This document shows, piece after piece, positions 23,102 to 32,178 of a stretch of 32,995 bases of DNA (position 1 is the stretch's first letter; each line of letters begins with the position of its first letter). Under the pieces are notes generated by a model. It worked only from the letters and a program-made list of their open reading frames with translations, searched no databases and had not been told where the DNA came from. The DNA is from an uncultured Planctomycetaceae bacterium. Its GTDB lineage: Bacteria; Planctomycetota; Planctomycetia; Pirellulales; UBA1268. The position numbers and the translations under genes are program-made. Where the stretch lies: contig CAISJI010000137.1 of NCBI GenBank assembly GCA_903885565.1, positions 1 to 32,995 on the forward strand, written 5' to 3'.

Positions 23102-24256
23102 ATGAAGGACAAGCCCCCATCTTCGCGACGGGCCTCGGGTAGGTCGCTCTGCGAACTCCCAACGGGTTTGCGCACGCGCTTGTGGCTGGGCACCTGGGCT
23201 GCCATGGCAGCACCCTATCTGGTCGTTTTTTTGACGGCAGTCGGCTCCGCTCAGGAGGCTCTCTACGGAATTCCTCCGGTGCAACCGCTACCAGCACCGT
23301 CTGGCGCAATGGCTCCGCAAGGCCTGCCGATGAACCTCCCGCCAACGACCTCGCAAGGGCCGGTGGTGCTCGACATGCAATACGAGGAAGCCCCCTACTT
23401 CCCCGAGGAAGGACTCGGTTCCGGGAGCGGATTCCCCGCGGAGTTTGAAGATTTATGGGCACCGCGTGAGTGGTCGTGGATGCTGATGCCCAACAATCTC
23501 ATCTACACCAGCTACCTTGCCGGCCCCAAGGAAGCGCGGCTGGGCACAGTCTGGTACCAAGACACCGCCACCGATCCCCTCAACCCCTCGATCAGCAACG
23601 GCACGATGTGGGATTCAACACTCGGCGGCCGGGCCTCGGTCCTGAGATATGGCTCCGATCCTGTGCTCCATCCCCAGGGCTTCGAAGTGCAGATTGAGGG
23701 CGCCGCTTTCGTGCGGCTTGACCCGCAGGAAGAACGCGATCTGCGGTCTGCCGACTACCGCTTTGGTGTACCGATCGTGTACGGAATCGGCCGCTGGCAA
23801 ACGAAACTGGCGTATTACCACAACAGCGCCCACCTCGGCGATGAGGCGATGATCAAGCACCCCGCCTACACCCGGGTGAATTACGTTCGCGACTGCATCG
23901 TGTGGGGCAACTCCTACTATCTCTTCGACTGGATGCGGGTCTACGGCGAGGTGGGCTATGCCTTCTTCAATGCTGGCGGATCGCAGCCGTGGGAATTCCA
24001 GTATGGCACGGAACTGATCCAGGCCCGGCCCACAGGGATCCGCGGCACGCCATTTCTGGCCCTCAACGGCATGTCGCGGCAGGAACTCGACTGGGGAGGA
24101 AATTTCTGCCTGCAAACCGGGTGGGCCTGGCGCGGACGCCGCAGCGAAAAGCTGTTCCGCGTTGGCTTTGAATATCTCACTGGCTCAGACCCACAGTATG
24201 AGTTTGTCAACAACAACCAATACCGCTGCGGCCTCGGCATGTGGTACGACTTCTGA
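23102..24256 (+). CDS. DUF1207 family outer-membrane-type protein
   Basis: A 384-residue protein from the ATG at 23102 (a GTG lies two codons earlier). A long N-region ends in a hydrophobic export segment at about residues 31-49 (APYLVVFLTAVGSAQ). A Pro-rich stretch follows (about 50-90). From about 125 (WSWMLMPNNLIYTSYLAGPK) the sequence alternates aromatic and polar residues in beta-strand style and ends in Phe (GLGMWYDF), as outer-membrane barrels do. The W.P.n.iY.sYlAGpkE pattern matches DUF1207 proteins, common in planctomycetes; their role is unknown. It is an isolated gene, facing a repeat-rich intergenic region shared with the convergent DUF1552 gene. Confidence 0.75.
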   Translation: MKDKPPSSRRASGRSLCELPTGLRTRLWLGTWAAMAAPYLVVFLTAVGSAQEALYGIPPVQPLPAPSGAMAPQGLPMNLPPTTSQGPVVLDMQYEEAPYFPEEGLGSGSGFPAEFEDLWAPREWSWMLMPNNLIYTSYLAGPKEARLGTVWYQDTATDPLNPSISNGTMWDSTLGGRASVLRYGSDPVLHPQGFEVQIEGAAFVRLDPQEERDLRSADYRFGVPIVYGIGRWQTKLAYYHNSAHLGDEAMIKHPAYTRVNYVRDCIVWGNSYYLFDWMRVYGEVGYAFFNAGGSQPWEFQYGTELIQARPTGIRGTPFLALNGMSRQELDWGGNFCLQTGWAWRGRRSEKLFRVGFEYLTGSDPQYEFVNNNQYRCGLGMWYDF

Positions 24257-24263
24257 ATATCTG

Positions 24264-24292
24264 TCGAAAAAGCCATCCATGGCCTTTTTCGA
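24264..24292. terminator. Strong hairpin with A/T tracts after the DUF1207 gene
   Basis: TCGAAAAAGCCAT and ATGGCCTTTTTCGA pair around two bases with a single bulge. It begins 8 bp after the DUF1207 stop and has a T5 run inside the 3' arm, as bidirectional terminators between convergent genes often do. Its left half (24264-24284) recurs at 24366-24386. Confidence 0.55.
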
Positions 24293-24359
24293 CGAGGTCG
24301 CCCGGAGGAGACGCCAAGGGTCTCCTCGGGCGACAAGCGCCGCATCCTGCGGCGGGGGC
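24291..24359. repeat. 69-bp palindromic repeat, copy 1
   Basis: It contains two hairpins: GTCGCCCGGAGGAGAC paired with GTCTCCTCGGGCGAC (one bulge), then CGCCGCA/TGCGGCG with a 3-nt loop. It recurs with one mismatch exactly 130 bp downstream, so it is a duplicated unit rather than chance structure. Confidence 0.8.
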
Positions 24360-24365
24360 TAGCTT

Positions 24366-24386
24366 TCGAAAAAGCCATCCATGGCC
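24366..24386. repeat. Partial second copy of the terminator-like half-site
   Basis: It repeats the 21 bases at 24264-24284 exactly, but continues into different sequence (ACCGG..CCGGG hairpin-like) instead of the T-tract. The palindromic core GCCATCCATGGC appears a third time, in inverted form, at 24577-24588. Confidence 0.7.
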
Positions 24387-24420
24387 CAACCGGTGGCTGG
24401 GACCACCGGGGAAAAAAGTC

Positions 24421-24489
24421 GACGAAGTCGCCCGGAGGAGACGCCAAGGGTCTCCTCGGGCGACAAGCGCCGCATCCTGCGGCGGGGGC
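24421..24489. repeat. 69-bp palindromic repeat, copy 2
   Basis: The same two-hairpin unit as copy 1, differing by one base (GACGAAGTCG here for GACGAGGTCG). Near-identity suggests recent duplication or gene conversion. Confidence 0.8.
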
Positions 24490-24744
24490 CGATCGCTCCG
24501 CCTCAGTCCCCCTTCCTCATCGATGTTCGGGGAGGGGCTGTCCGTGCCCCAGGAGCCGGCGTAGGCGGCCAGCGGAGCCATGGATGGCGAAGCGCAGCCG
24601 ACTTCGAGAGAGTGGAGGCCTGGAGGGCCGCAGCGATCGTCCGGCGATGGGGCATGGACAGCCCCGGACCCAGAGTGATTTCGACTTCCGTGCCGCATCT
24701 GCTCGGCGGACCAGTCGCCCGCTGCGGCAAAGCCGCCTGCGCTG
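24490..24744. other. Remainder of the convergent intergenic region
   Basis: About 255 bp before the stop of the DUF1552 gene. It holds a third GCCATGGATGGC core (24577-24588) but no gene I can support. It may be older, diverged material of the same repeat family. Confidence 0.35.
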
Positions 24745-26136
24745 CTACGAGAGCACCGCCCGCAGCGGGCCTGTCGAATCGCCAAAGCGATTCTGCTCCA
24801 CCCCCATCAGGTCGAGCATCGTAACAAACAGATTTGACATCGGCCGTTCTCCCGGCAGCAGGAGATGCCGGCCCGTTTCCAACCGGCCGCCCGCACGCCC
24901 CGCCAGAATCACCGGCAGATCGTCGTGCTTGTGGCGATTGCCATCGGAGAGCCCGCTGGCATACACCACCATCGAGTCGTCCAGCAGAGACCGACCATCA
25001 GCCCCCTTCACCCCCTGCAAGCGGCCGAGCAGATAGGCAAAGTGCTCAGCATAGAAGCGGTCGATCTTGGCGATCTTCTCCAGTCGATCGGCCTTGTTCT
25101 CGTGATGCGAAAGCGAGTGATGACCATCGCCGACCCCCACCTCGGGGAACGTGCGATTGCTGCCATCGTGGGCAAACATGAGTGTGGCGATCCGGGTGGA
25201 GTCGGTCTGGAACGCCAGCACAAGCATGTCGGCCATGAGTCGGATGTGGTCGCCGGAGGACGGCGGCGGGGCGTCGGGGAGTTGGTGGTCGGCCACTCCG
25301 GCCGCCAGCGCCAGATCAAATCGCCCCAACTGATGCTCGATGTCGCGGATGCCGGAGAGATACTCCTCGAGTTTGCGCGTGTCTGAAACATTCAATTGCC
25401 GCTGCAGGGCCCACGCCTCATCCCGGACAAAATCCAGAATCGAACGCTGGTGCGCATTGCGGGACGCAAGGTTTTTGGCCCGGTCGGCTCCCCGCCCGGC
25501 TCCAAACAACCGCTCAAAAACGAGCCTGGGATTGGCCTCCGGCGTGGCCGGCTGATGTTCGTTGCGCCACGACATATTGTAGGAATAGGCGCAGGCATAG
25601 CCTGAGTCGCACGGGCCGCTTTTGCGGAGGGCATCGCAGGCGAGTTCGAGCGAGGGAAAACGCGTTTCGTGGCCGATGTGCGCCGCGGCGAGTTGGTCGA
25701 CCGAAATACCAACCCGAATGTCGGCACCGGCCGTTTTGCGCGGCCGCATGCCGGTGAGGATCGTGGCTGTGGCGCGGGCGTGATCGCCGGCGCCATCGGG
25801 GCCGGCGAACCCATTGCGGTGGGCCAACCCGCTGATGATTTGAATGTCGCTCCGAAAGGGGGCCAGCGGCTCGAGCGTGCGGGAGAGCCTGTAATCAGTC
25901 CCTTCCCCCGCGCAGCGCCAGTGTTCGAGGTTGACGCCGTTGGGTACATACACAAAGGCCATCCGAGTCGGCCCGGCCGGACAGTTCCCCGCTGCGGCGC
26001 TGATCCGCTTATGGCCGAGCGATTCCAACACCGGCAACCCGATCGAAACGCCGAGGCCCCGGAGGGCAGCCCGCTCCAAAAACCGACGACGCCCCATCAC
26101 TCCGGGAGAAACCAGCGAACGGGAATTTCGAGTCAT
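24745..26136 (-). CDS. DUF1552 family protein with Tat-type signal
   Basis: A 463-residue protein. The N-terminus has a twin-arginine-like signal, GRRRFLERAALRGLGVSIGL (about 15-34), pointing to export in folded form. The body matches DUF1552: RMAFVYVPNGVNLEHWRC-like start (MAFVYVPNGVNLEHW), SGLAHRNGFAGPDGAGDHAR, GISVDQLAA, SYNMSWRNEHQPATPE and, near the end, SGLSDGNRHKHDDLPVILAG followed by SNLFVTMLDLMGV. The family is abundant in planctomycetes and nearly always sits beside DUF1592-type proteins, as here, with a 4-bp overlap; the biochemical role is unknown. The C-terminal region resembles the sulfatase-like DUF1501/1552 fold only weakly by eye. Confidence 0.87.
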   Translation of the reverse strand: MTRNSRSLVSPGVMGRRRFLERAALRGLGVSIGLPVLESLGHKRISAAAGNCPAGPTRMAFVYVPNGVNLEHWRCAGEGTDYRLSRTLEPLAPFRSDIQIISGLAHRNGFAGPDGAGDHARATATILTGMRPRKTAGADIRVGISVDQLAAAHIGHETRFPSLELACDALRKSGPCDSGYACAYSYNMSWRNEHQPATPEANPRLVFERLFGAGRGADRAKNLASRNAHQRSILDFVRDEAWALQRQLNVSDTRKLEEYLSGIRDIEHQLGRFDLALAAGVADHQLPDAPPPSSGDHIRLMADMLVLAFQTDSTRIATLMFAHDGSNRTFPEVGVGDGHHSLSHHENKADRLEKIAKIDRFYAEHFAYLLGRLQGVKGADGRSLLDDSMVVYASGLSDGNRHKHDDLPVILAGRAGGRLETGRHLLLPGERPMSNLFVTMLDLMGVEQNRFGDSTGPLRAVLS

Positions 26137-28163
26137 GGCGTTCCCTTAAAGACAGTGGGGGGCGGCACGGCAGCCGTGGGGATCGGCCCGGGCCGCCGCA
26201 TCTGAAACGGCACGCTGCCCACCACCCCCAGCACGGCCGTCACCAGCCGCCCATCCTTCTCCAGATCGGCCACAATTCTATCGACTGCCGGGGCGTCGAA
26301 ATACTCCAACCCACGGCCGAGGGCGTAGGTGAGGAGTTTTTCGGTAAAACAGCGGTGAAAATCGCGGCGGCGCGGTCCGGCGATAACGGCCGCTAGTTCT
26401 CGTGAATCGGTGAACTCTTCGCCGGTGATCAGCCGGCCGCGGGTGTCGATTGTTTCGTCCTCCCGCCACTGCCCCAGGGCGTTGTAATGCTCAAGCGTGA
26501 GCCCCAGCGGGTCCATGCGGGCATGGCAGGAGGCACAGAGCGATTCACGGCGATGGAGTTGCATCAGTTCGCGCATGCCGAGTGAGCCGCCCGCGGCAGC
26601 CGCCTCCAGCGGCGGTACATCCGGCGGAGGCGGTGGGGCCGGAGTGCCGAGCAGATTCTCGAGGATGAACAGCCCCCGCTTCACAGGTGAAGTCCGCGAC
26701 GGATTGGATGTCACCACCAGCACGCTCCCCTGCGTGAGAAGGCCACCCCGCTGGCTCGCCGGATCGAGTGAAACCAGCCTCATCTTCTCCCCCTTGATTC
26801 CGGGAACACCGTAATAGGCGGCCAGTTCCTCGTTCAGGAATGTGTCGCGCCCCACCAGGAGGTCGGTGACGGGCAGATTATTGCGCAGCAGGTGGGCGAA
26901 GAGGTGCTCCGTCTCCAGTCGCATGGAGCGGCGGAGCGAGCGGCTGAACGACTTCTCCAGCGCTTTCCGTTCGGCTTTTCCAGCGATGGCGCGCAAGTCA
27001 AACGGCAGCTTTTCGACATCCCATGTCTGGAGCCACTGGCCGACAAAGCTCCCGACAAGGGCTTTGCTCCGCCGATCGGAGAGCATCCGTGCCACCTGCT
27101 CGGGGAACTGGGCACGAAGCTGGCCGGCTCTGGCGAGATTGAGGAGCTTGTCGTCAGGGAGTGAACTCCAGAGAAAATAGGAGAGTCGTGAGGCGAGCGA
27201 GAATTCATCGAGCGGCACGGCGGTGGGAAACGCGTGCGTGTCGGGAGCCGCCTCAGCTTCCACGCGAAACAGAAACCGGGGCGACGACAGCACCGCCGTC
27301 AGCACCGCAGCCACTCCCTTTTCAAACGTGCCGCCGGGGGCGTCGTCGGTCTGCTGGGCGAGGTTCACCAGTCGGTCGACCGTGGCCTGATCGACAGGCC
27401 TGCGGAAGGCCCGCTCCGCCAGTTGCCTGACGGTGGTGGTCAGATGGGCGGCCCGCTCTGTTTTGTTGTCAGGTCGCGGGCCTGCGGCAAAGACACGCCG
27501 GATCCGCTTCGGATAGGCCAGAGGGAGCGGTTGGCCGCTCCTGTCGTGGCCGATGACAGGCACGGCAGCTTCCACGAGCTTTTCTGCCACAACCGTGGCC
27601 GTGACCAAAAATTTCTCCACCAGCAGCGGCGACATCGAAAGCACATCGCCGATCGTATCGAAGCCGTAGCCGGTATCGTCGGCGGGGAGTGTGTCGAGCA
27701 GATTGATCTCCAGTCCCGTCAGATCTCGCACCGTATTGGCATATTCCACCCGGTTGAGCCGCCGCAGCACAACGCGGCCGGGATCGGGGCGGGCGGGATC
27801 GACCCCCAGCACATCGCGCTCGACAAACTGCACCAAAAGCTGTCTCTGCTGGGCCGTGGGCTGCGGCTCATCGGCGGGGGGCATCGTTTCGCAGCGGAGG
27901 TTCCGCCACACCGCCAGCCATGCTGCCTGCTCAGCACTGGCCTGTTCTCCCGCGGCCGGGGGCCGAGTCTGCCCGCCCAGAAGGGCGTCCAGCGCGATCG
28001 AGCCCTCGGCAGCTCCGTCGCAGTGGCAGGTGCCGCACTGCTGCCGCAGCAGTGTGACGATCGCCGGATCGGGATAGGCTGCCAGCCCCCCGGCAGCCGG
28101 CAGCGCCACGGCCAGCGCCGCCAAGCCGAGGCGAAGTGCGGTCGAAATGATGCCTGTCACCAC
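26133..28163 (-). CDS. DUF1587/1595/1592/1588/1585 planctomycete cytochrome-like protein
   Basis: A 676-residue exported protein (signal peptide about 1-29). A haem c motif CGTCH (Cys43, Cys46, His47) opens a short cytochrome-like domain. The chain of families then follows in the usual order: DUF1587 (RRLNRVEYANTVRDLTGL, about 135-152), DUF1595 (AFRRPVDQATVDRLVNLA), DUF1592 (DEFSLASRLSYFLWSSLPDD), DUF1588 (RGGLLTQGSVLVVTSNPSRT) and DUF1585 near the end (RCFTEKLLTYALGRGLE). A second CxxCH motif, CASCHARMDP, lies near residue 540, so two haems are possible. These proteins are thought to be periplasmic and pair with DUF1552 proteins; function is unestablished. Its stop overlaps the DUF1552 start. 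Confidence 0.9.
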   Translation of the reverse strand: MVTGIISTALRLGLAALAVALPAAGGLAAYPDPAIVTLLRQQCGTCHCDGAAEGSIALDALLGGQTRPPAAGEQASAEQAAWLAVWRNLRCETMPPADEPQPTAQQRQLLVQFVERDVLGVDPARPDPGRVVLRRLNRVEYANTVRDLTGLEINLLDTLPADDTGYGFDTIGDVLSMSPLLVEKFLVTATVVAEKLVEAAVPVIGHDRSGQPLPLAYPKRIRRVFAAGPRPDNKTERAAHLTTTVRQLAERAFRRPVDQATVDRLVNLAQQTDDAPGGTFEKGVAAVLTAVLSSPRFLFRVEAEAAPDTHAFPTAVPLDEFSLASRLSYFLWSSLPDDKLLNLARAGQLRAQFPEQVARMLSDRRSKALVGSFVGQWLQTWDVEKLPFDLRAIAGKAERKALEKSFSRSLRRSMRLETEHLFAHLLRNNLPVTDLLVGRDTFLNEELAAYYGVPGIKGEKMRLVSLDPASQRGGLLTQGSVLVVTSNPSRTSPVKRGLFILENLLGTPAPPPPPDVPPLEAAAAGGSLGMRELMQLHRRESLCASCHARMDPLGLTLEHYNALGQWREDETIDTRGRLITGEEFTDSRELAAVIAGPRRRDFHRCFTEKLLTYALGRGLEYFDAPAVDRIVADLEKDGRLVTAVLGVVGSVPFQMRRPGPIPTAAVPPPTVFKGTP

Positions 28164-28176
28164 CAGAGCCTCCCCA

Positions 28177-30201
28177 TTACGGCGCTAGGATCCGCCACAA
28201 CTCATCGTAGCATCCGGCCGCAGCGATCCGGCCCGGCCGCTTCCCATCCGCTTTCTCTGTTATATCCACCACGGCCCAGTCGGGCAGCTTGGGCGTCTGC
28301 CGCGCATTGGAAACATCGTCATCCTCGCGGAATGTAATTCCCGAGTTGAGCACCACATAGCGCCCCGGATCGCGGGCCGTGGGGGGGGCGAGCGGATTGG
28401 GCTGGATCATCATCGGCACGTGGCTTGCGGCAGGACCGCTGACGGCCGGATCGCTGCCGCCGCCAAGCGCGAGGGTCGTTGCATTCCACTCCAGCGCCAG
28501 GCCGGGCAGCACCCGGGCGATGAGCGGGTTCGACTGCGGATCACCAAACAGTACCAGATGCTTCGTGCGGAGCAATTCCTCTGTCACCTCCGCCGCAGGC
28601 ACGATCGGCAATGCACCCCGAAACAGATCGCGCCAGCGGGCGTGGAAGTGGGCCAGTTCCCCCTGCACAAAGGCATCAACGGCAGGATGGAGCCCCGGCC
28701 GAGTCGGCCCGACCACGATGAAAGGCGCTGTAAAGGCAGCGTCGATCGGTCCGGTGAGCCCGGGCCGCTTGCGTCGCGCAGGCAGTTCCTCTGCAGCAAC
28801 ACGCCGCCAGGCGCCGGCGGGGGCGAGCCCGTCCCGGGCCAGCGTGATCATCGTCTCAGCGGTAGCTGCCGCCGGAAGATGACTGCCGTCAATTGTGACT
28901 CGCGTTTCAGGCGGCAGATCATGAAGGGCCAGGGCGGTGACATTGTGCGTCGTCACCACCAGCCCCGCACCCTCCCGGGAGGCATCGATGCGCGCGGGCT
29001 GAAAATGCTCCGCCAGCCCCAACGCCTCGACCCACTGCAAACGGGAGTCGGCAAGCGTTGCGGTGGCCATCGTCACCGTCTCGGAGTATCGCGGCCGGCC
29101 GGCCGCCTGGGCCCGCGCCAGAAAATCACAGATGCGCCGCTTCGACACCTCGTCATATTTGTGTGGCATCCCCGCGCCAATCACATGTGGCAACACCCGC
29201 CCCTCGGCCGCCAATGTCTCCACCATGATCTCGCTGGCGGCCCGCTGGCGGTCGAGTTCGCCGGAGTAGGCGATCGCCGGGAGATTGAGGAGGTTGCGTG
29301 CTACCGGCGGGACGTCGGTCGTGTTCCAGAGGAGGGACTCGTAGGGCGGAACGCTGGCCGGATCGATCCCCAGATAGCGTTTGGAGTCTACGAACCCGGC
29401 GCCACCATGGATGGCACAGAAGCGGTCAGTTCGTCTCGCCCCGATGTTCCAGGCGCCGGCGCCCCCCATGGAAAATCCCGCCAGCACGATCCGCTCGGGA
29501 TCGATGGCGCGCACCTTCCCGGCAGCTTCGAGCGCCTCAAACACATCAATCATTCCCGGTCCCTTCCAGCCGTTGCAATACCGACCAAACGGCAGCAGAA
29601 CCACCGCATCGACCGGCTGAAATTCCGGGGCCTTGTGGGCTCGGCCGTGGAGAAAGGCCAGATCGGTCTCCTTGTCGCCGCGCCCATGCAGCCAGATCCA
29701 GACGGAAACCGGGCGACCGCGCTGGAGTCCCTCCGGAACCCAGAGCCCGTACGGCTGGATCGAGCCATCGAGGCGCGAGCGAAACCCCAGCGGAATCAGC
29801 CCTGTTTGTTCGCGCCAGGGGGCATGGTTCGCCTGCAGTTGATCGATTCGCCCGGCTGCTGCATCGAGCGCCCACGCTGCCCGCTTGAGATCGCTTGAGC
29901 GCCACCACTCGCCACCGGCGAGTGCCCATTCCACCGCCTTGAGAAAGACCTCGGCATCGCTACGAGTCGCTTCGTCAGCCAGCCTCAGATAGTCCAGCCG
30001 CTGCCGCAGCGTTGCCAGCCTTGCGGGCACCTCTTCCCAGGCCTGCCGGTCGACAGGGTCAAGCTGCTGTGCCAGCAGCGCGGGATCGACTCCCGCCGGG
30101 GGCAGATGGTGGCTGATCGCCTGCGGTTCGGCGGCGCATGCCTTCGAACAGCATGCCAACTGCAGGGCTACAACAACATAGAAAAGGTGATGGGCACGCA
30201 T
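28177..30201 (-). CDS. Secreted alpha/beta hydrolase, prolyl oligopeptidase/esterase type
   Basis: A 674-residue protein from the ATG at 30201, which starts a signal peptide (LFYVVVALQLACCSKACA, about 6-23); an upstream start at 30249 would push it inside the chain. A helical N-terminal region (about 40-130) precedes the hydrolase domain: WIWLHGRGDKETD (168-180) and the nucleophile elbow LAGFSMGGAGAWN (Ser244), with SGELDRQRA and GAGMPHKYDE likely holding the acid and His. A further domain of about 280 residues follows, including NSGITFREDDD near the end; its family is unclear. It is 13 bp upstream of the DUF1592-type gene and probably leads that operon. Substrate unknown; esterase or peptidase are both possible. 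Confidence 0.8.
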   Translation of the reverse strand: MRAHHLFYVVVALQLACCSKACAAEPQAISHHLPPAGVDPALLAQQLDPVDRQAWEEVPARLATLRQRLDYLRLADEATRSDAEVFLKAVEWALAGGEWWRSSDLKRAAWALDAAAGRIDQLQANHAPWREQTGLIPLGFRSRLDGSIQPYGLWVPEGLQRGRPVSVWIWLHGRGDKETDLAFLHGRAHKAPEFQPVDAVVLLPFGRYCNGWKGPGMIDVFEALEAAGKVRAIDPERIVLAGFSMGGAGAWNIGARRTDRFCAIHGGAGFVDSKRYLGIDPASVPPYESLLWNTTDVPPVARNLLNLPAIAYSGELDRQRAASEIMVETLAAEGRVLPHVIGAGMPHKYDEVSKRRICDFLARAQAAGRPRYSETVTMATATLADSRLQWVEALGLAEHFQPARIDASREGAGLVVTTHNVTALALHDLPPETRVTIDGSHLPAAATAETMITLARDGLAPAGAWRRVAAEELPARRKRPGLTGPIDAAFTAPFIVVGPTRPGLHPAVDAFVQGELAHFHARWRDLFRGALPIVPAAEVTEELLRTKHLVLFGDPQSNPLIARVLPGLALEWNATTLALGGGSDPAVSGPAASHVPMMIQPNPLAPPTARDPGRYVVLNSGITFREDDDVSNARQTPKLPDWAVVDITEKADGKRPGRIAAAGCYDELWRILAP

Positions 30202-30500
30202 TCTTCCATTGTAATTGCCCGTTTGGGCCTCACTGCAGCAGAATTTCACGCATGCAGGTCAGGACAGGCGATCGGGATCACTCGACGTCATTCGGGGGGA
30301 AAAGAGCGCCTGAAAGACGTCCCCCCCAGCCAGCCGGCAGGACAGTGGCGCGAGGCGGCACAAAGTGTCTCCCCTGAGAAGAGTGGCCAATTCCCGGCAT
30401 CCGGGCTGGCAGGCATGCGGCCGACGGATCGGCGGTATGATCCGGCGAGCCTCTGCACGGACGCGGCACAAACCCACTTCTCTTGCCAGTGGAGCCGCCG

Positions 30501-30656
30501 ATGTTTCCTTTGATGTTCGCCAACCGTGAAGAGGCGGGCTGGATGCTCGTCACAAGACTGCGCGACCGGGTGGAAATTCATCCGTCGGCTGAGCCGCCGC
30601 AGGTGCGATTCAATTTGGAACCGGAGGAGCCGCCGGCAGGCTCCACGCCGGGATGA
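30501..30656 (+). pseudogene. Short fragment, possible phosphoribosyltransferase N-terminus
   Basis: A 51-codon frame. Its first 27 residues, MFPLMFANREEAGWMLVTRL and on to RDRV, look like the opening of phosphoribosyltransferases (F.dR.eAG..La.rL). After about residue 28 the sequence becomes a Pro/Glu-rich tail that overlaps, in another frame, coding-like sequence of a different gene. No active-site region is present. It is most simply a truncated gene start joined to foreign sequence. The family match is tentative. Confidence 0.35.
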
Positions 30657-31504
30657 TCGTCGCCGGGGGAGGTAAGGGCACGGTCACGTTCAACCACAAC
30701 CAGACCTACGACTTCAGCACGCAGATGGAAGGTCTGCTCACGGTCAACCAGATGGGCCCCGGCACAACCATTCTCAGTGGCACGAGCAATTATGGTGGCC
30801 GGACGAGTGTGATGGCCGGCCGACTGCTCGTCACGGGGAGCCTCGGGCGGGCAGAGACCGAGGTGCATGCCGGCGCCCTGCTGGGGGGCAACGGCTCGCT
30901 GCTGGGAAAGGTCAACGTCGCCGAGGCCGCGACGCTGGCGCCGGGAACCGACTCCGAAGCCTGGGCCGATCTGGCGGTCGGCATGCTGCTGCTTGGTGGA
31001 TCTGCCTCAACGAGCCTCACCCAACTCGACATTTCCGGCCAGGGGAACGGTGCCGGCATCCGGGGAATCGACTACGACTCCATCACGGTGACCGACAGCG
31101 ATGGCCTCACCTACGGCGGCACGCTGGAAATGACATTCTGGAACTCGCAGCCATTTGCCGACTGGACGGTGTTTCATCTCTTCGACCACACCGGCACCAC
31201 ATTTGAGCACTTCGGCTCGATCACCACACTGGCCCTCTTCGATAGCATCTACGGAGGACTGTCGTTCAAGGGCCCCAATCCCAACGGCGATTGGATCGCC
31301 GAGGCAAGCAACGGCCAGACGCTCCTCTTCTCCGAGGCGGATGGCACGCTCTCCATCGTGCCGGAACCCTCCACGCTGCTGCTTGGCAGCATGGGCATCG
31401 GCATGGCCTGGTGGCTACGGCGGAAGCGAAGCGGTTCCCAAAACAAAATCCCGGCGGCGGGCCTGAGCCATGGCTCTGCCGAAGGATCGGGGCAGGGGTG
31501 TTGA
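30593..31504 (+). pseudogene. 5'-truncated beta-strand-repeat PEP-CTERM protein
   Basis: An open frame runs from a TGA at 30590-30592; the first ATG is at 30653 (283 residues). Family-like sequence starts before that ATG: GAIQFGTGGAAGRLHAGMIV resembles the autotransporter-associated beta-strand repeats, followed by the clear unit GPGTTILSGTSNYGGRTSVM and AGRLLVTGSLG. The end has a PEP-CTERM sorting signal, VPEPSTLLLGSMGIGMAWWL then RRKR (from residue 236 of the ATG form), with 24 extra residues after it. PEP-CTERM proteins are exported and processed at the envelope by an exosortase. No signal peptide is present, so the N-terminal part has been lost and the product could not be exported normally. 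Confidence 0.7.
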
Positions 31505-31695
31505 CCTGACAGGGGATACGTGACAACTCTTCTGTAACTTACCGGCATGGCCCCGCCGCGATGGGGAACGCCTTCACCATCATCATGAACCCTGCCATGC
31601 AGATCGAGCAGGAGCAGACGCTCACAGCCGAGGCTCATCTGAGAACAGCCGGTTCCACCAACCGCTTCAAATCCAGGATCATCTGCTGGGAGCGC

Positions 31696-32178
31696 ATGTC
31701 GGGTGTGTATCTTCGGGTCCAGTTTCTGTCGATCATGCTCGGGGTTTTGCTGATTCGTGCGGCAGGGATGGGGCCAACTCTCGCCCAGACACCCGCGCCC
31801 GACGACCGGGCCATTTCCGTCGGACACTGGGATGTGGCCGCAGTCGAGATGAACGGCAGGCCGATCGACCCAGAACTGCTGGCGATGCTCCATGTGCTCT
31901 ACCGAGCTGACGGCTCCTGGGCTGTGCTGTTCAAGAGCCTGACGGTGGCCGAGGGAACGAGCACGAACCGCGAGGATGCGGCCCCCAAGACATTCGAGAT
32001 GACGACTCTGGGGAGCGGGAGCATCAAGCCCTCGCGGTATACGGGCATCTACAAACACGAGGGGGACACCCGTGTGCTCTGCCTCGTGCCGGATGGCAAG
32101 CCGCGGCCCGCCGACTTCACGGCGCCGCGGCGCAGTGGCCGTACTCTTGTGACGCTCAGGCGGGCCACAGAGCCATGA
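31696..32178 (+). CDS. TIGR03067-type secreted protein
   Basis: A 160-residue protein. The ATG at 31696 has GGGAG three to four bases upstream and gives a good signal peptide (LSIMLGVLLIRAAGMGPTLA then QT); a longer frame from 31561 would bury it. The body follows the TIGR03067 planctomycete pattern: GHWDVAAVEMNGRPID, RADGSWAVLF, AAPKTFEMTT, then YTGIYKHEGDTRVLCLVPDG and RPADFTAPRRSG before VTLRR. The strand-rich layout is lipocalin-like, and members are usually secreted or lipid-anchored; the ligand is unknown. It stands alone, with 275 bp to the next gene. Confidence 0.75.
   Translation: MSGVYLRVQFLSIMLGVLLIRAAGMGPTLAQTPAPDDRAISVGHWDVAAVEMNGRPIDPELLAMLHVLYRADGSWAVLFKSLTVAEGTSTNREDAAPKTFEMTTLGSGSIKPSRYTGIYKHEGDTRVLCLVPDGKPRPADFTAPRRSGRTLVTLRRATEP

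Noticed and set aside
27234-29898. Plus-strand open frames of 367 and 492 codons opposite the DUF1592 and hydrolase genes
   Set aside because: Sequence is low-complexity Arg/Gly/His/Pro-rich, as expected for antisense of high-GC genes; the minus-strand proteins are well supported.
31249-32058. 269-codon minus-strand frame over the PEP-CTERM end and TIGR03067 gene
   Set aside because: It overlaps two better supported plus-strand genes and shows no family signature.
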